Part shown: one piece after another, positions 1-9,412 of the stretch
Layout of the letters: every line of letters starts with the position of its first letter
Position numbering within the stretch: the stretch's first letter is position 1
NCBI GenBank assembly: GCA_001931535.1
Contig: CP016211.1
Span: 2,322,501-2,386,500 of the forward strand
Direction of reading: 5' to 3'
DNA length: 64,000 bases
From: Minicystis rosea
Lineage (GTDB): Bacteria; Myxococcota_A; Polyangia; Polyangiales; Polyangiaceae
The notes under the pieces: model-generated
Told to the model about the DNA's origin: nothing
Databases searched by the model: none
The model's input: the letters and a program-made list of their open reading frames with translations, nothing else
Translations under genes and position numbers: made by a program

Positions 1-376
1 ACGTGTCCGTGGTGCAGGCTTCGCCGTCGTCGGGAAGATCGGTGTCGTCGGCGACCGGTTTGGCGGTGCCGGTGCCGTCGCAGAGGAGCTTTTGGCAGTC
101 GTGGGGGACTTGGCTCGGCTCGGGAACGGCGGTGCCGTCGGGGAGATTGAAGCTCTTGCAGACGCCCTTGTCGCAGGTGGCGAGCACGCAGTCGCCGGCG
201 GGACAATCGCTGTCGGCGGTGCATCCACCGGTGCCGCCGGTGCCGGTGCCGGCGTCATGGCCGCCGGTCCCCGTGGTCTCTCCCACCTTGAAGTCGCCGA
301 AGACCAAGGTGCACGAAGCGGCCGCGCCGCCGAGCGCCATGAGGACGAGCGCCGATCGCAGGATGTTGCGCGTCAT
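1..376 (-). CDS. Cys-rich surface lipoprotein, 3' end cut by window edge
   Basis: Partial gene reading leftwards off the window. It begins MTRNILRSALVLMALG and has a lipobox-like AASC followed by a short Gly/Thr/Asp linker and Cys-rich segments (for example DCPAGDC, CDKGVCK). This is the usual build of exported myxobacterial lipoproteins: lipid anchor, flexible linker, then disulphide-rich repeats. Its ATG shares one base with the TGA of the upstream gene (TGATG at 378-374), so the two are probably co-translated. The C-terminus is missing, so no function is assigned. Confidence is good that it is a gene and low on role. Confidence 0.75.
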   Translation of the reverse strand, partial: MTRNILRSALVLMALGGAAASCTLVFGDFKVGETTGTGGHDAGTGTGGTGGCTADSDCPAGDCVLATCDKGVCKSFNLPDGTAVPEPSQVPHDCQKLLCDGTGTAKPVADDTDLPDDGEACTTDT

Positions 377-1335
377 CAGAACCTCCCCTCGGCGCCGACG
401 AAGCCGAGGCCGATCACCGGCGTGATGGATGCTTTCTCCACGGGTTTCTCTTTCGAGGGCAAGAGCACGAGGATGGCCCCGGCGGCGATGCCTGCGCCGC
501 CGATGATCATCGTCGCGAGCGAGGCATTGCCGAGGGTGTGGTAGCTGTCGATGACCGGCTGTTGGCTCGAAGGGCAGTTGTTCGGATCGGGACAAGCCTT
601 CTGGAGTGCGCTGCGTTTGCCGAGCGCGGCCACGCCCACACCGATGCTCGCGCCCAAAGACAGGATGCCGACGCCGCCGGCGGCGATACCGATCTTGCGG
701 CGCGTGGTCCAAAACGAGGCTGCGGGCGCCGGCACGGGTTGCTTCGGAGTCCCTGTGAGCTCGATCGAGACGACCTCGCTCGCGCCTTCGGCAAGGGTGA
801 CTTCGACGTCGCGCGGCGCGAATCCGGCGGACTCGGCGTGAATCACGTGCTTCCCGGGATCGACGGATTGCGCGGCTCCGAGCGTCGCGGCGGGCAGCTC
901 GGCGCCGTCCAACGTGACTTTGGGAGCCGTGCCGCCTTTGATCCGCACGGTGATGTGGGGAATCTGTTTTTCGAGGGCCTCGAGCTCCTTTTTCGCATCG
1001 TCGATGGCTTTGACGACGACCGGCGGAGCGCCCGGAGGCACGGGCTCGGCGAGGAGCTTCTTGTACGTGCCCTCTGCGCTCACGAGCTTGCCCAGGCCAA
1101 CCTGCGCGCGCGCCAGGCCGAGGGTCACGGTCGGCGCATGAAACAAGGCATCGGCGCGCGTGAAGCGCTCGAGGGCGCCGGCATAGTCCTTCTTGTCGAG
1201 GGCGCCATAGCCTTCGCGTGCGAGGGTGCGCGCGGTCGCCTTGTCGCTTTCGGAGACGCGCGGTTGGGCATACGCGGTTTGGCTGGGCACCGCGAGGCAC
1301 AAGAGAAGCGCGGCGAGGAGGGGACGTGTCGACAT
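376..1335 (-). CDS. Secreted TPR/PEGA-domain membrane protein
   Basis: 319 residues. A signal peptide ends near residue 23 (AYA). Residues ~28-130 look like tetratricopeptide helices (EGYGALDKKDYAGALERFTRA) followed by a helical segment. Residues ~133-200 are a PEGA-like beta domain (TVRIKG, VTLDGAEL, DPGKHVIHAESAGF). Two Gly/Ala-rich membrane segments lie at ~218-240 and ~278-299. Such proteins are common myxobacterial cell-surface components often found next to kinases, and their biochemical role is unknown. It sits 66 nt downstream of the kinase gene at 1402-3021 and overlaps the following lipoprotein start by one base, so all three may form one operon. Confidence 0.85.
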   Translation of the reverse strand: MSTRPLLAALLLCLAVPSQTAYAQPRVSESDKATARTLAREGYGALDKKDYAGALERFTRADALFHAPTVTLGLARAQVGLGKLVSAEGTYKKLLAEPVPPGAPPVVVKAIDDAKKELEALEKQIPHITVRIKGGTAPKVTLDGAELPAATLGAAQSVDPGKHVIHAESAGFAPRDVEVTLAEGASEVVSIELTGTPKQPVPAPAASFWTTRRKIGIAAGGVGILSLGASIGVGVAALGKRSALQKACPDPNNCPSSQQPVIDSYHTLGNASLATMIIGGAGIAAGAILVLLPSKEKPVEKASITPVIGLGFVGAEGRF

Positions 1336-1401
1336 GGGTCCTCGGGGAAGGATCGATTGACGAAAAGGATCGAAGAACGAAAGGCGTCGCGCGGGCGATC
1401 G

Positions 1402-3021
1402 TCAGAAGCCGACGTCGCGCTCACTGGGCTTTTTGCGGGGACCCTGCGGCGTGCCGGTGCGCTGCGGCGCGGGCACGCTCGCGGACGTGGTGGGCTCGGC
1501 GGAGGCGCTCGTGCTCGGAGCCACGGCGCTCTCGATGGGTGACGGCGGTGACGGCGGCGACGGCGCGAAAGATGCCGAAGGTGGAGCGGTGGTGACCGGG
1601 ACAGCCGATGCGGTGTTGGGGGCAGGGGATGCGCTCGCGCTCATGGCCGGGGATGCGGTCGACTTGGCCGTGGAAGTGGAGGCGACGAAGACGGCAGCCC
1701 CGACGCCGAGAAGGAGTACGGCCGCGATGGAGATGGTAACGATGCCCGCCGACGATCGGGGCGCGGGCGGCTGGGCGACGGAGGTCATCGAGCCCGGCGT
1801 CGAGGTGCCGAGCACGGGTGAGGCCGCGGGGACGTGAGGATTGGCGCGGCCGGCGGCGCTGTCGAACCCGGGTTGCGAGGTTCCGGAAGCGTCGGTGCCG
1901 GGCCGGGAGCCGCCGTGCGAAGGTGCTTGTGCCGCAGGGGAATGCGGGGCCCACGCAGGGGTCGGCGTCGGTGGTGAATGCGGAGCCCAGGCGGCGGGAG
2001 GCGCGGCGAGGTGGGCCGTCGGGGTGATCGGTGCCGGTGTGGTCGGCCAGGCCGGATTGGGTGTGGGTGGCGAGGCTTGTGGATAGGGCTGCGCGTATGC
2101 CGCGGCGGCGTGCGAGGGTTGCTGGCCGCGATAAGCCTGCTGCTCCGGGACGGCGGATACCGACATTCCCGCGCTCGAGACACCGAGGGCGACACCGAGC
2201 GACTCGACGAGCTCTTTGGCGCTTTGGAAACGATGGGCGGGATCGCGGGCGGTGGCCCTTTCCCACCAGGCATCGAAGCCGGGCGGAACGGGCGCGACCT
2301 GAGAGGGGATGGGCGGCGGCTGAACGATGATTTTGACGAGGAGATCGCCGAGCGCGGTGCTCTTGAAGGGGAGCTGACCCGTCAGGCATTGAAAGACGAC
2401 GACGGCCAGCGACCACAAATCGGATCGAGAATCGATCTCCTTGTCGCCGCGGGCCTGCTCCGGGCTCATGTAATAAGGGGTGCCGAGGAGGGCACCCGTC
2501 TTGGTGTTGGCGTCGGTGGACTCGAGCGCGCTCACCTTGGCCACGCCGAAGTCGAGGACTTTGGCGATTTCGCCCTCGTCGTCGCGGGAGAGGAAGATGT
2601 TGGCGGGCTTGAGATCCCGATGCACGAGGCCCGCGACATGCGCCTTGGTGAGGGCGCGGCCGACGTGGGTGGCAATGGTGACGATGTCGCGCGGCGCGAG
2701 GATGCGGACGCGCGCGAGGCGCTGGGCGAGGTCTTCGCCTTCGAGGCGCTCCATCGCGATATAAGGGAGCCCTTCCCAAATGCCGTGATCGAGGATCTGC
2801 ACGACGTGCGGGCTCTTGAGGCGAGCCGCGGCAATGGCCTCGCGCTCGAAGCGGGCGCGAATGGCCGGAGAGGCCGCCGCTTCGGCATGGATGAACTTCA
2901 CGGCGCAGGGGATCTGGAGGCTGACGTGCTGCGCGAGCCAGACAGCGCCCATCCCACCTTGGCCCAGCGGGCGCTCCAGGCGGAACCGATCCGCCACGAT
3001 GACTCCGGCGCTAAGCCTCAT
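1402..3021 (-). CDS. Ser/Thr protein kinase with one membrane segment
   Basis: 539 residues from an ATG preceded by GAGGGG. The reading frame stays open far upstream, but that part is antisense to the next kinase and has no kinase homology. The N-terminal Hanks-type kinase domain (~residues 13-275) has the Gly-rich loop GQGGMGAV, the invariant Lys42, catalytic HRDLKPAN, DFGVAK and the activation-segment motif GTPYYMSPEQAR. A Pro/Ala/His-rich linker of ~170 residues follows, then one transmembrane helix (IVTISIAAVLLLGVGAAVF) and an Ala/Ser/Pro tail ending in KKPSERDVGF. It probably phosphorylates Ser/Thr on cytoplasmic targets, with the low-complexity tail outside. No ligand-binding domain is visible. 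It is divergent from the larger kinase at 3433. Confidence 0.93.
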   Translation of the reverse strand: MRLSAGVIVADRFRLERPLGQGGMGAVWLAQHVSLQIPCAVKFIHAEAAASPAIRARFEREAIAAARLKSPHVVQILDHGIWEGLPYIAMERLEGEDLAQRLARVRILAPRDIVTIATHVGRALTKAHVAGLVHRDLKPANIFLSRDDEGEIAKVLDFGVAKVSALESTDANTKTGALLGTPYYMSPEQARGDKEIDSRSDLWSLAVVVFQCLTGQLPFKSTALGDLLVKIIVQPPPIPSQVAPVPPGFDAWWERATARDPAHRFQSAKELVESLGVALGVSSAGMSVSAVPEQQAYRGQQPSHAAAAYAQPYPQASPPTPNPAWPTTPAPITPTAHLAAPPAAWAPHSPPTPTPAWAPHSPAAQAPSHGGSRPGTDASGTSQPGFDSAAGRANPHVPAASPVLGTSTPGSMTSVAQPPAPRSSAGIVTISIAAVLLLGVGAAVFVASTSTAKSTASPAMSASASPAPNTASAVPVTTAPPSASFAPSPPSPPSPIESAVAPSTSASAEPTTSASVPAPQRTGTPQGPRKKPSERDVGF

Positions 3022-3432
3022 TGGCCCCTCGTATTTTTGGAGCCATACACGACGGGGCCCGACCTGTCCAGCGCGCCGCGTCGAAGGACGCCGCGCTTCC
3101 CGAGCGATGCAATCATCGCTCGGCGATCCAAACACGCTTGGAACGACGCGCGACATCAGGGCTCCGCCGGATGACGGGATCCTCCCATCGATCCTTCGTG
3201 GGTCGATTGCGGTGATGGGGTGTTCATCGTCGTTATCGTCGATGGTGCGGGAATCGACCATTGCGTTGGGTCGATTTTGGTCGCGGTGACCGATGCAATG
3301 GTGACGGCGCGCGTGGCGGGATGGCGAATGGCGGCCGTGTGGGACCGAAGGGGGCGTGTTGCGCGTGCGGGGCGGGGGAGGGTGACGGTGCCGCTTTTCG
3401 CGGCGAGGGGTTCGATATACTCCCGCGCTGCG
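3022..3432. other. Divergent intergenic region between two kinase genes
   Basis: 411 nt between two oppositely oriented kinase starts. It must hold the promoters of both genes. The stretch 3190-3300 is visibly less GC-rich than the flanking coding DNA and contains repeated TCGATGG/CGTCGAT words. I could not identify a convincing -35/-10 pair or an operator. Possible in-frame starts upstream of 3433 exist, but the sequence there (Val/Arg/Gly-rich) is unlike any kinase N-terminus. Confidence 0.5.
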
Positions 3433-6400
3433 ATGAAGCCCGGCGACGTGATCGCGGATCGGTTCGAGATCGAGCGCCTTGCGGGCTCGGGCGGGATGGG
3501 CGCCGTCTACCGCTCGCGCGATCGCGTGACCGGCGCGCCGGCCGCAGTGAAGGTGCTGTGGGCGCGGTTTCTCGAGCAGCCCGAGCACGCCGAGCGCTTC
3601 ACGCGCGAGGCGCGGGTGCTCATGGAGCTCGATCATCCAGGGATCGTGCGGTACCTGGCGCACGGGATCACCGCGGAGGGCGAGCCGTTCCTGGCGCTCG
3701 AGTGGCTCGAAGGAGAGAGCCTGTCGCAGCGCCTCCGCCGGCAGGGGCTCACCGTGGCGGAGACGGTGGCGCTCGGGCGGCGGCTCGCGGAGGCGCTCGG
3801 GGCCGCGCACCGACGCGGGATCGTGCACCGCGATCTGAAGCCGTCGAACGTGCAGCTCGTGGGTGGATCGCTCGACGAGGCGAAGCTCATCGATTTCGGG
3901 ATCGCCAAGGTGGCGGGCGGCGAGCCGCTGACCATGACCGGCACGGTGATGGGCACGCCGTATTACATGGCGCCCGAGCAGGCGCGCGGGGTGCGGAAGA
4001 TCGATGCGCGGGCCGACGTGTTCGCGCTGGGAAGCGTGCTGTTCCATTGCCTCACGGGGCGCGCGCCGTTCGCGGGCGACGAGATGCACGCGGCCTTGCT
4101 GAAGGTGGTGCTGGAGGACGCGCCGCGCGTGTGCGTGCTGCGCGACGACGTGCCCGAGGCGCTCGATGATCTCGTGGCCGAGATGCTGGCGCGTCCGCTC
4201 GACGAGCGACCCGCGGACGGCGATGCGGTGGCGCGAGCGCTCGCGGCGCTCGGCGAGCTCGGCGCGGGGCAGTCGTCGCTGCCGAGCGGGCGCGGCGCGG
4301 CGCTGACGGGGCGCGAGCTGCGTGTGTCGTGCGCGGTGCTGGCGAGGCTCGTGGCGGGCGGGCCCGCGTCGGGTCCGCTCTTGCCCACGGCATCGATGAC
4401 GCTGCCGGGGACGCTGTCGATGGAGGGCCCGGATCCACGGCGGCCCGCGGTCTTGGCGGCGGTGCGGCGCCATCATGGAGAGGTCCACGATCTGCCGCCG
4501 GGGGTCTTGGTGATCACGTTCCCGGGCGCGGAGGCGCCGACGGATCAGGCGGCGCAGGCGGCGCGGTGCGCGCTCGCGGTGCGCGAGGTGCTGCCCGGTG
4601 CGCCGGTGGCGGCGATCGCGGGGCGCGGTGCGCCCGCGGTGACGGCGGAGGGGAGCGGGCTCCTGGAGCGCGGGCTCGTGTTGCTCGAGGCGCCGCCGTC
4701 GGCAATTCGGCTCGACGATGTGCTTGCGGGGCTGCTCGGCGCGCGTTTTCAGATCGAAGGTGACGAGGCGGGGCTCGTGCTCACCGGCGAGCGCGAGGCG
4801 GGGCTGCTGGCGCGCACGGTGCTCGGGAAGCCGACGCCGTGCGTGGGACGCGATCACGAGATCGCGGTGCTCGAGGCGGTGCTCGCGGAGTGCGCGGCGG
4901 AGCCGTGTGCGCGCGCGGTGGCCGTGATCGCGCCGCCCGGCATCGGCAAGAGCCGGCTCGCCGCGGAGCTTTCGCGCAGGGCTCCTTCACGCGGGGCGCA
5001 GGTGTGGACGGCGCAGGGCGATCCGATGAGCGCGGGATCACCGTTCGGGATGCTGGCGCAAGCGGTGCGGCGCGAGGTTGGCTTGCGCGAAGGCGAGCCG
5101 AAGGACGTGCAGGCCCACAAGCTTCGCGCGCGTGTGGCGCGGCACGTCCCGGAGCGCGAGGTGATGCGCGTGGCCACGTTCCTCGGCGAGCTCGCGGGCG
5201 TGCGCGCGGCGGGCGAAGACAGCGTGGAGATCCGCGCGGCGCGCAACGACGCGGTGCTGATGGGCGATCAGATGCGCCGCGCCTTCGAGGATCTGCTCAT
5301 CGCCGAGACGGAGGCCGGGCCGCTGGTGCTCCTGCTCGAAGATCTCCATTGGGGCGATCTCCCGAGCGTGAAGGTGATCGACGCGATGCTGCGCAACCTG
5401 CGCGAGCGGCCGCTCTTCGTGCTGGCGCTCGGCCGGCCCGAGATCGAAGACGTGTTCCCGCGGCTCTGGGCCGAGCGCGGGGTGCAGCAGATCCATCTGC
5501 GCGAGCTGGGGCGCCGCGGGAGCGAGCGGCTCGTGCGAGAGGTGCTCGGCGATCGCGCGGATGCCGCGGTCGTGGGGCGCATCGTCGACGTGGCCGGGGG
5601 GAACCCGTTTTATCTGGAGGAGCTGATTCGCGCGGCGGCGTCGGGCGAGGCCGCTCACTTTCCCGAGACGGTGCTGGCCATGGTCGAAGCGCGCCTCGCG
5701 TCGCTCGATCCAGAGGCGCGGCGCGTGCTGCGCGCGGCCAGCGTCTTCGGGCAGGTGATGTGGCGCGGCGGCGTGGCGGCGCTCTTGGGATCGTCGGTGG
5801 AGGGCGTCTCCGATCGGCTTGCGGAGCTCTGCGATCGCGAGGTGTTGGCGCGGCGCGGGGAGGGGAGATTTCCGGGCGAGGAGGAGTATGCCTTTCGTCA
5901 CGGCCTCCTCCGCGAGGCCGCGTATGCGACGCTCACCGGAGGCGATCGCGCGCTCGGTCATCTGCTCGCGGCTGCGTGGCTGACGCAGAAGGGCGAGCGC
6001 GATGCGCTGGTGTTGGCCGAGCATCTGGAGCGCGGCGGCGAGCCGGAGCGTGCCGTGTTGTTCTATCAGCGCGCGGCGGAGCAAGCGCTGGAGGGTGATG
6101 ACTTCGGCGCGGCGATCGCGCGGGCGGAGCGCGGCGCGGCCCACGCGCGCGGCGAGACGTTGGGGGCGCTTCGCTTGCTCGAAGCGGAGGCGCACAAGTG
6201 GATGGGATCGGCGGCGGAGGCCGAGCGTTGCGCCGTCGAAGCGATGCGCCGGCTGCCGCCGCGCAGCGCCCAATGGTACGTGGCGGCGTCGGAGGCGGCG
6301 TCGATGCGGCTGCGCCTCGGTCGTCACGACGAGCTGGCGGCGCTCGCGTCCGAGGTGCGCGCGCTCGGCCTCGGGCTCTCGCCGAGCGTGCCGCCGCCGC

Positions 6401-7392
6401 CTGCATCCGGCCCGCTCGGCGAGAGCGCGCGCCCATCGTCGATCCCCGCGTGGGCCGGCGCGGCGGTGAGCGCAGTCGCGCGCCTCGCGGGATCGCTTCT
6501 GCACGATGGCCAGCACGCGCTCGCCGAGGCGCTCATCGCCGAGATCGATCGCGTCGCGTCGCCGCTCGCGGAGCGCGATTTCACCGTCGCGGCCCGCGTG
6601 TATGCGCTGCACGCGTCGCGCGCGCTCTGCTACGGCGATCCGGCCGCGTCGCTGCGCTACACGGAGCTCTCCATCCCGAGCTACGCGTACACCGGCGATC
6701 GGCGCAACGCCTGCCTCGGCCGCGTCAACGCCGCGCATGCGCTGCTTCAGCTCGGCGACGATGGAAAAGCCGAGCGCGCGCTGCGATCGGCGCTCGCCGA
6801 TGCGGAGCGCATGGGCCTCGCCAACGTGAGCGCGCTCGGCCGGCAGAACCTCGCGGCGGCGTTGCTTCGCCAAGGCGTGCTCGACGAGGCGCGGGCCGCG
6901 GCCACGGCGGCCATCACCGCGTTCGCGGCGCAATCGAACCGCCGGCAGGAGGGCCGGAGCCGCGCGTACCTGGCCGAGATCCTGGCGGCAGGCGGTGATC
7001 TCGAAGGCGCGGAGCGCGAAGCACGCGCAGCCGTGGTGTGCGTCGGATCGATCCCACCGCTCTCGGCGTTCGCGCTCGGCGTGCTCTCGCGTGTGCTCCT
7101 CGCGCGGAAGGATCCGCGCGCTGCGCTCGATCATGCGCGCGAAGGCTCGGCGTTGGCCGAGGCGCTCGCGGGGATGGAGGAGGGCGAGGCACGGCTGCGC
7201 TTGGCGCTCGCCGAGAGCCTCTCGGCGATCGGTGATCGCGCTGGGGCAGCGCGGGCGATCCAAGCTGCCCATGATCGTCTCCTCGCGCGCGCGGCGCGCA
7301 TCGATGACGCCGGTCGTCGAACGAGCTTCCTTCGCCGCGTGCCCGAGAACGCGCGCACGCTCGATCTCGCCGGTGGCGGGCGCGTGACATGA
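3433..7392 (+). CDS. Ser/Thr kinase fused to cyclase-like domain, AAA ATPase and TPR tail
   Basis: 1,319 residues; ATG chosen because MKPGDVIADRFEIERL begins the kinase fold. Kinase domain is residues ~11-275: GSGGMGAV loop, Lys40, HRDLKPSN at ~131, DFG at ~154, GTPYYMAPEQAR. Residues ~295-460 resemble a degenerate class III nucleotide-cyclase domain (DQAAQAARCALAVRE, then a GER end motif) with the metal-binding Asp residues not evident. Next comes a large STAND/AAA-type ATPase: CVGRDHEI, Walker A APPGIGKSRL near 500, Walker B LVLLLEDLHW near 632. The C-terminal ~450 residues are Ala-rich TPR-like helices. This is the PknK-like architecture expanded in myxobacteria, thought to be large signalling hubs. 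The next gene's ATG follows 80 nt later. Confidence 0.92.
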   Translation: MKPGDVIADRFEIERLAGSGGMGAVYRSRDRVTGAPAAVKVLWARFLEQPEHAERFTREARVLMELDHPGIVRYLAHGITAEGEPFLALEWLEGESLSQRLRRQGLTVAETVALGRRLAEALGAAHRRGIVHRDLKPSNVQLVGGSLDEAKLIDFGIAKVAGGEPLTMTGTVMGTPYYMAPEQARGVRKIDARADVFALGSVLFHCLTGRAPFAGDEMHAALLKVVLEDAPRVCVLRDDVPEALDDLVAEMLARPLDERPADGDAVARALAALGELGAGQSSLPSGRGAALTGRELRVSCAVLARLVAGGPASGPLLPTASMTLPGTLSMEGPDPRRPAVLAAVRRHHGEVHDLPPGVLVITFPGAEAPTDQAAQAARCALAVREVLPGAPVAAIAGRGAPAVTAEGSGLLERGLVLLEAPPSAIRLDDVLAGLLGARFQIEGDEAGLVLTGEREAGLLARTVLGKPTPCVGRDHEIAVLEAVLAECAAEPCARAVAVIAPPGIGKSRLAAELSRRAPSRGAQVWTAQGDPMSAGSPFGMLAQAVRREVGLREGEPKDVQAHKLRARVARHVPEREVMRVATFLGELAGVRAAGEDSVEIRAARNDAVLMGDQMRRAFEDLLIAETEAGPLVLLLEDLHWGDLPSVKVIDAMLRNLRERPLFVLALGRPEIEDVFPRLWAERGVQQIHLRELGRRGSERLVREVLGDRADAAVVGRIVDVAGGNPFYLEELIRAAASGEAAHFPETVLAMVEARLASLDPEARRVLRAASVFGQVMWRGGVAALLGSSVEGVSDRLAELCDREVLARRGEGRFPGEEEYAFRHGLLREAAYATLTGGDRALGHLLAAAWLTQKGERDALVLAEHLERGGEPERAVLFYQRAAEQALEGDDFGAAIARAERGAAHARGETLGALRLLEAEAHKWMGSAAEAERCAVEAMRRLPPRSAQWYVAASEAASMRLRLGRHDELAALASEVRALGLGLSPSVPPPPASGPLGESARPSSIPAWAGAAVSAVARLAGSLLHDGQHALAEALIAEIDRVASPLAERDFTVAARVYALHASRALCYGDPAASLRYTELSIPSYAYTGDRRNACLGRVNAAHALLQLGDDGKAERALRSALADAERMGLANVSALGRQNLAAALLRQGVLDEARAAATAAITAFAAQSNRRQEGRSRAYLAEILAAGGDLEGAEREARAAVVCVGSIPPLSAFALGVLSRVLLARKDPRAALDHAREGSALAEALAGMEEGEARLRLALAESLSAIGDRAGAARAIQAAHDRLLARAARIDDAGRRTSFLRRVPENARTLDLAGGGRVT

Positions 7393-7472
7393 CGCTCCGC
7401 GCTGGACGTTTCCGCATCGACGCGCCTACTATCCGCGTGTTGTTCGGGCGTCCTCACGGAGGAAGCGAGGTC

Positions 7473-7895
7473 ATGATGCGCTCTTACGGTTCCATCCTTG
7501 CAGTGGTTTTTTCGGCTGTCGCGCTCGTCGCGTGCGGCAGCGACGGTGGCAGCACGACCGGCGACGCCGCCAAGGGCGAGACGCTCGTCACGAATAACGC
7601 GTGCGGTAGCTGCCACACGGGCAGCAAAGGCACGCTGGCCGGTGGTGAGACGGCCTTCAGCGGCGTGTACGGCGCGAACCTGACGCCCGACATGGCGACG
7701 GGCATCGGCGGGTGGACCGACGAGCAGATCAAGACGGCCATCAAGACCGGCGTCGACGACGAAGGGCAGGATCTCTGCTCGTCGATGACCCGCTTCTCGG
7801 CCCTCTCGGATCAGGACCTCTCGGACATCGTCGCCTATCTCCGCAGCATCCCGGCGGTGGACAACGCGGTCCAGGAAGGCACCTGCACGCCCTGA
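7473..7895 (+). CDS. Small c-type cytochrome lipoprotein
   Basis: 140 residues. The start is set by GGAGGAAGCGAGG just upstream of a double ATG (7473 and 7476); the frame is open further up but overlaps the kinase gene. A signal peptide with lipobox LVAC (Cys near 21) suggests an outer- or inner-membrane lipoprotein facing the periplasm. One haem-binding motif, CGSCH, is followed by the class I cytochrome pattern (GANLTPD, GIGGWTDEQI, LSDQDLSDIVAYLRSIP). It could carry electrons for a periplasmic oxidoreductase. No partner enzyme is adjacent. Confidence 0.9.
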   Translation: MMRSYGSILAVVFSAVALVACGSDGGSTTGDAAKGETLVTNNACGSCHTGSKGTLAGGETAFSGVYGANLTPDMATGIGGWTDEQIKTAIKTGVDDEGQDLCSSMTRFSALSDQDLSDIVAYLRSIPAVDNAVQEGTCTP

Positions 7896-8165
7896 GCCTC
7901 GAGGGAGGGCTGCGCGCCTTCCAGCCAACGGCGGGGAGCCCGAGTCTCGCGCATGGCGCGCGTTTCACTGGGTTCCTCGCCGTTCGTGTTTTCGGGCATG
8001 GTGCTCGACGGCACTGCCCGAGCTGCGCTGGGCGTCGCATGGCCGCGGCGACGCGAACGACGGCGAGGCCACGCGCGAGGCGCCATGCGATGCCGGGGGC
8101 GAGCACGGATCGCTCGTCGACCCGGGCGGGTTGTGGGCGATCGCGTGGGCCGATAGCATCCCGCC

Positions 8166-8537
8166 GTGCTGCAGCTCCGGCGCGCGCAGAAGAGGATGTT
8201 CGCCGAGGCCGCGGAGCGCGCTTTCGTCGGGCACCTCTGCGCTCACCTCCGCGCGCGCGGAGCCAGGCTCGCCGATGGGCTCGCCGACGAGGAGCTCGCG
8301 TCGCGCGTGGAGCGAGGCGTCGCGCGCGCCCGGAGCCGCGGGCTCACGTGGTCGTCCTCCATCGCCACGTTCGTGGTGCTCCTGTTCGAGGTGTCACCCC
8401 GCTTCGACGAGCACCCGCGCATCCGCGCGGCGCTCGCGGGCGCGAGGCCGGACGAGCGCATGCTCGAGCTCGATCGATGGATGACTCAGGCGGACTGGAT
8501 CGAAGCACGCCGAGGTGACCGAGGCCGCGAGGCCTGA
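8166..8537 (+). CDS. Small hypothetical protein, T6SS-neighbourhood type
   Basis: 123 residues from a GTG start. It begins LQLRRAQKRMFAEAAERAF and continues with Arg/Ala-rich helices and a FEVSPRFDEHP-RIRAAL segment near residues 75-90. In my recollection this resembles short proteins that often accompany PAAR/DUF4150 or VgrG genes of type VI secretion loci in Polyangia. No other T6SS core gene lies in this window, so the assignment is only suggestive. It ends 8 nt before the retropepsin-like gene, so the two are probably co-transcribed. Confidence 0.6.
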   Translation: MLQLRRAQKRMFAEAAERAFVGHLCAHLRARGARLADGLADEELASRVERGVARARSRGLTWSSSIATFVVLLFEVSPRFDEHPRIRAALAGARPDERMLELDRWMTQADWIEARRGDRGREA

Positions 8538-8545
8538 CGTTCGCC

Positions 8546-9412
8546 ATGCAACCCATCGTCGCGCCGTTCGACACCCCAGCGCAGCTCAACGCGTTCGTCG
8601 TCGAGACGGTGCACCACCGCATCAAGGCGGAGCTGGCGCGACGATTGAACATCGATATCGCCCACATCGAACAGGTGTACGGGACGGTCCAGCCGGATAT
8701 CGACCCTGTCGTCGCCCAGGTCCTTTCGACCTTCTTCCGCCGCTTCGCCAGCGAAACGCACCTGACATTCGACGGCCCGTCGTTCGAGGCAGCCTGGCAG
8801 ATCATGAAGGTCGCGCTGGCCGGTGCCATCGATGGGGCCTCGCAGCGCCTGAAGGGCCTCCTCGTCGATTTCCAGGGCATCGTGAAGGGCGTGTCGAGCG
8901 ATCCTTTCCTGGGCACGAACGCGCCTCCCGGGTGCATCCGTACGTGCAGCGCGCCCTCCGCGTTGCACTGGATGAATGAGCGCGTGATGACGGTGGAGCT
9001 CCCGTCGCAGGACGAGGCGGAGCCCGCCGTCATCCCCTACGTGTTCGTCGAGCTGGCCTCCGACGACTGTAAGATCCTGTATCCCCTCACCTTCGATACG
9101 GGCGCGGATCGCCTGCTCCAGATCAGCAACGACGCTTGCGTCGCACTCTTCGACGACACGATCGCGAAGGCGGGCTGCCTTTCGCTGCACCTGCCCTCGG
9201 AGCTCGGCTTGAAGGAGCCGGGCAAAGTGTACCAGGAGGACAGCAGCCAGGAGGACAGCGGCCAGGAAGGCCTCCCACCGGCCCTCGATCCACAGGACTT
9301 CCCCCGGAGTACCTCGAGCTCCTCAAGCAGTTCGCCGCCCCGCCGCCCGCCGCCGACGAGGAAAGCGATCAAGAGGACAGCAGCCAAGAGCCCCCTGGGC
9401 CGTGGACGCTGA
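8546..9412 (+). CDS. Retropepsin-like protein, N-terminal part of a split gene
   Basis: ATG at 8546. Helical residues 1-125 lead to a beta-rich segment with VFVELASDDCKILYPL followed by FDTGADRLLQISN near residue 180. This is the D-T/S-G-A signature of single-domain aspartic proteases (retropepsin/gag-asp type). From about residue 230 the chain becomes an acidic linker with EDSSQEDSGQEG repeats. After the C5 run at 9301-9305 this frame turns into Ser/Pro/Arg-rich sequence unlike the rest and stops at 9412, while the frame one base back continues as plausible protein with a second DTGA domain. I read this as the first half of one gene of about 1.53 kb, broken or programmed to shift at that run. 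Confidence 0.7.
   Translation: MQPIVAPFDTPAQLNAFVVETVHHRIKAELARRLNIDIAHIEQVYGTVQPDIDPVVAQVLSTFFRRFASETHLTFDGPSFEAAWQIMKVALAGAIDGASQRLKGLLVDFQGIVKGVSSDPFLGTNAPPGCIRTCSAPSALHWMNERVMTVELPSQDEAEPAVIPYVFVELASDDCKILYPLTFDTGADRLLQISNDACVALFDDTIAKAGCLSLHLPSELGLKEPGKVYQEDSSQEDSGQEGLPPALDPQDFPRSTSSSSSSSPPRRPPPTRKAIKRTAAKSPLGRGR

Noticed and set aside
3022..4857. Minus-strand open frame extending the 1402-3021 kinase upstream to about 4857
   Set aside because: It lies antisense to the second kinase, has Arg/His/Pro-biased composition and no kinase motif. The GAGGGG site and the kinase fold start at 3021.
5038..7272. 744-codon minus-strand frame over the kinase-ATPase gene
   Set aside because: Composition is Arg/His/Leu shadow of GC-rich codons; the plus strand carries clear kinase, Walker and TPR motifs.
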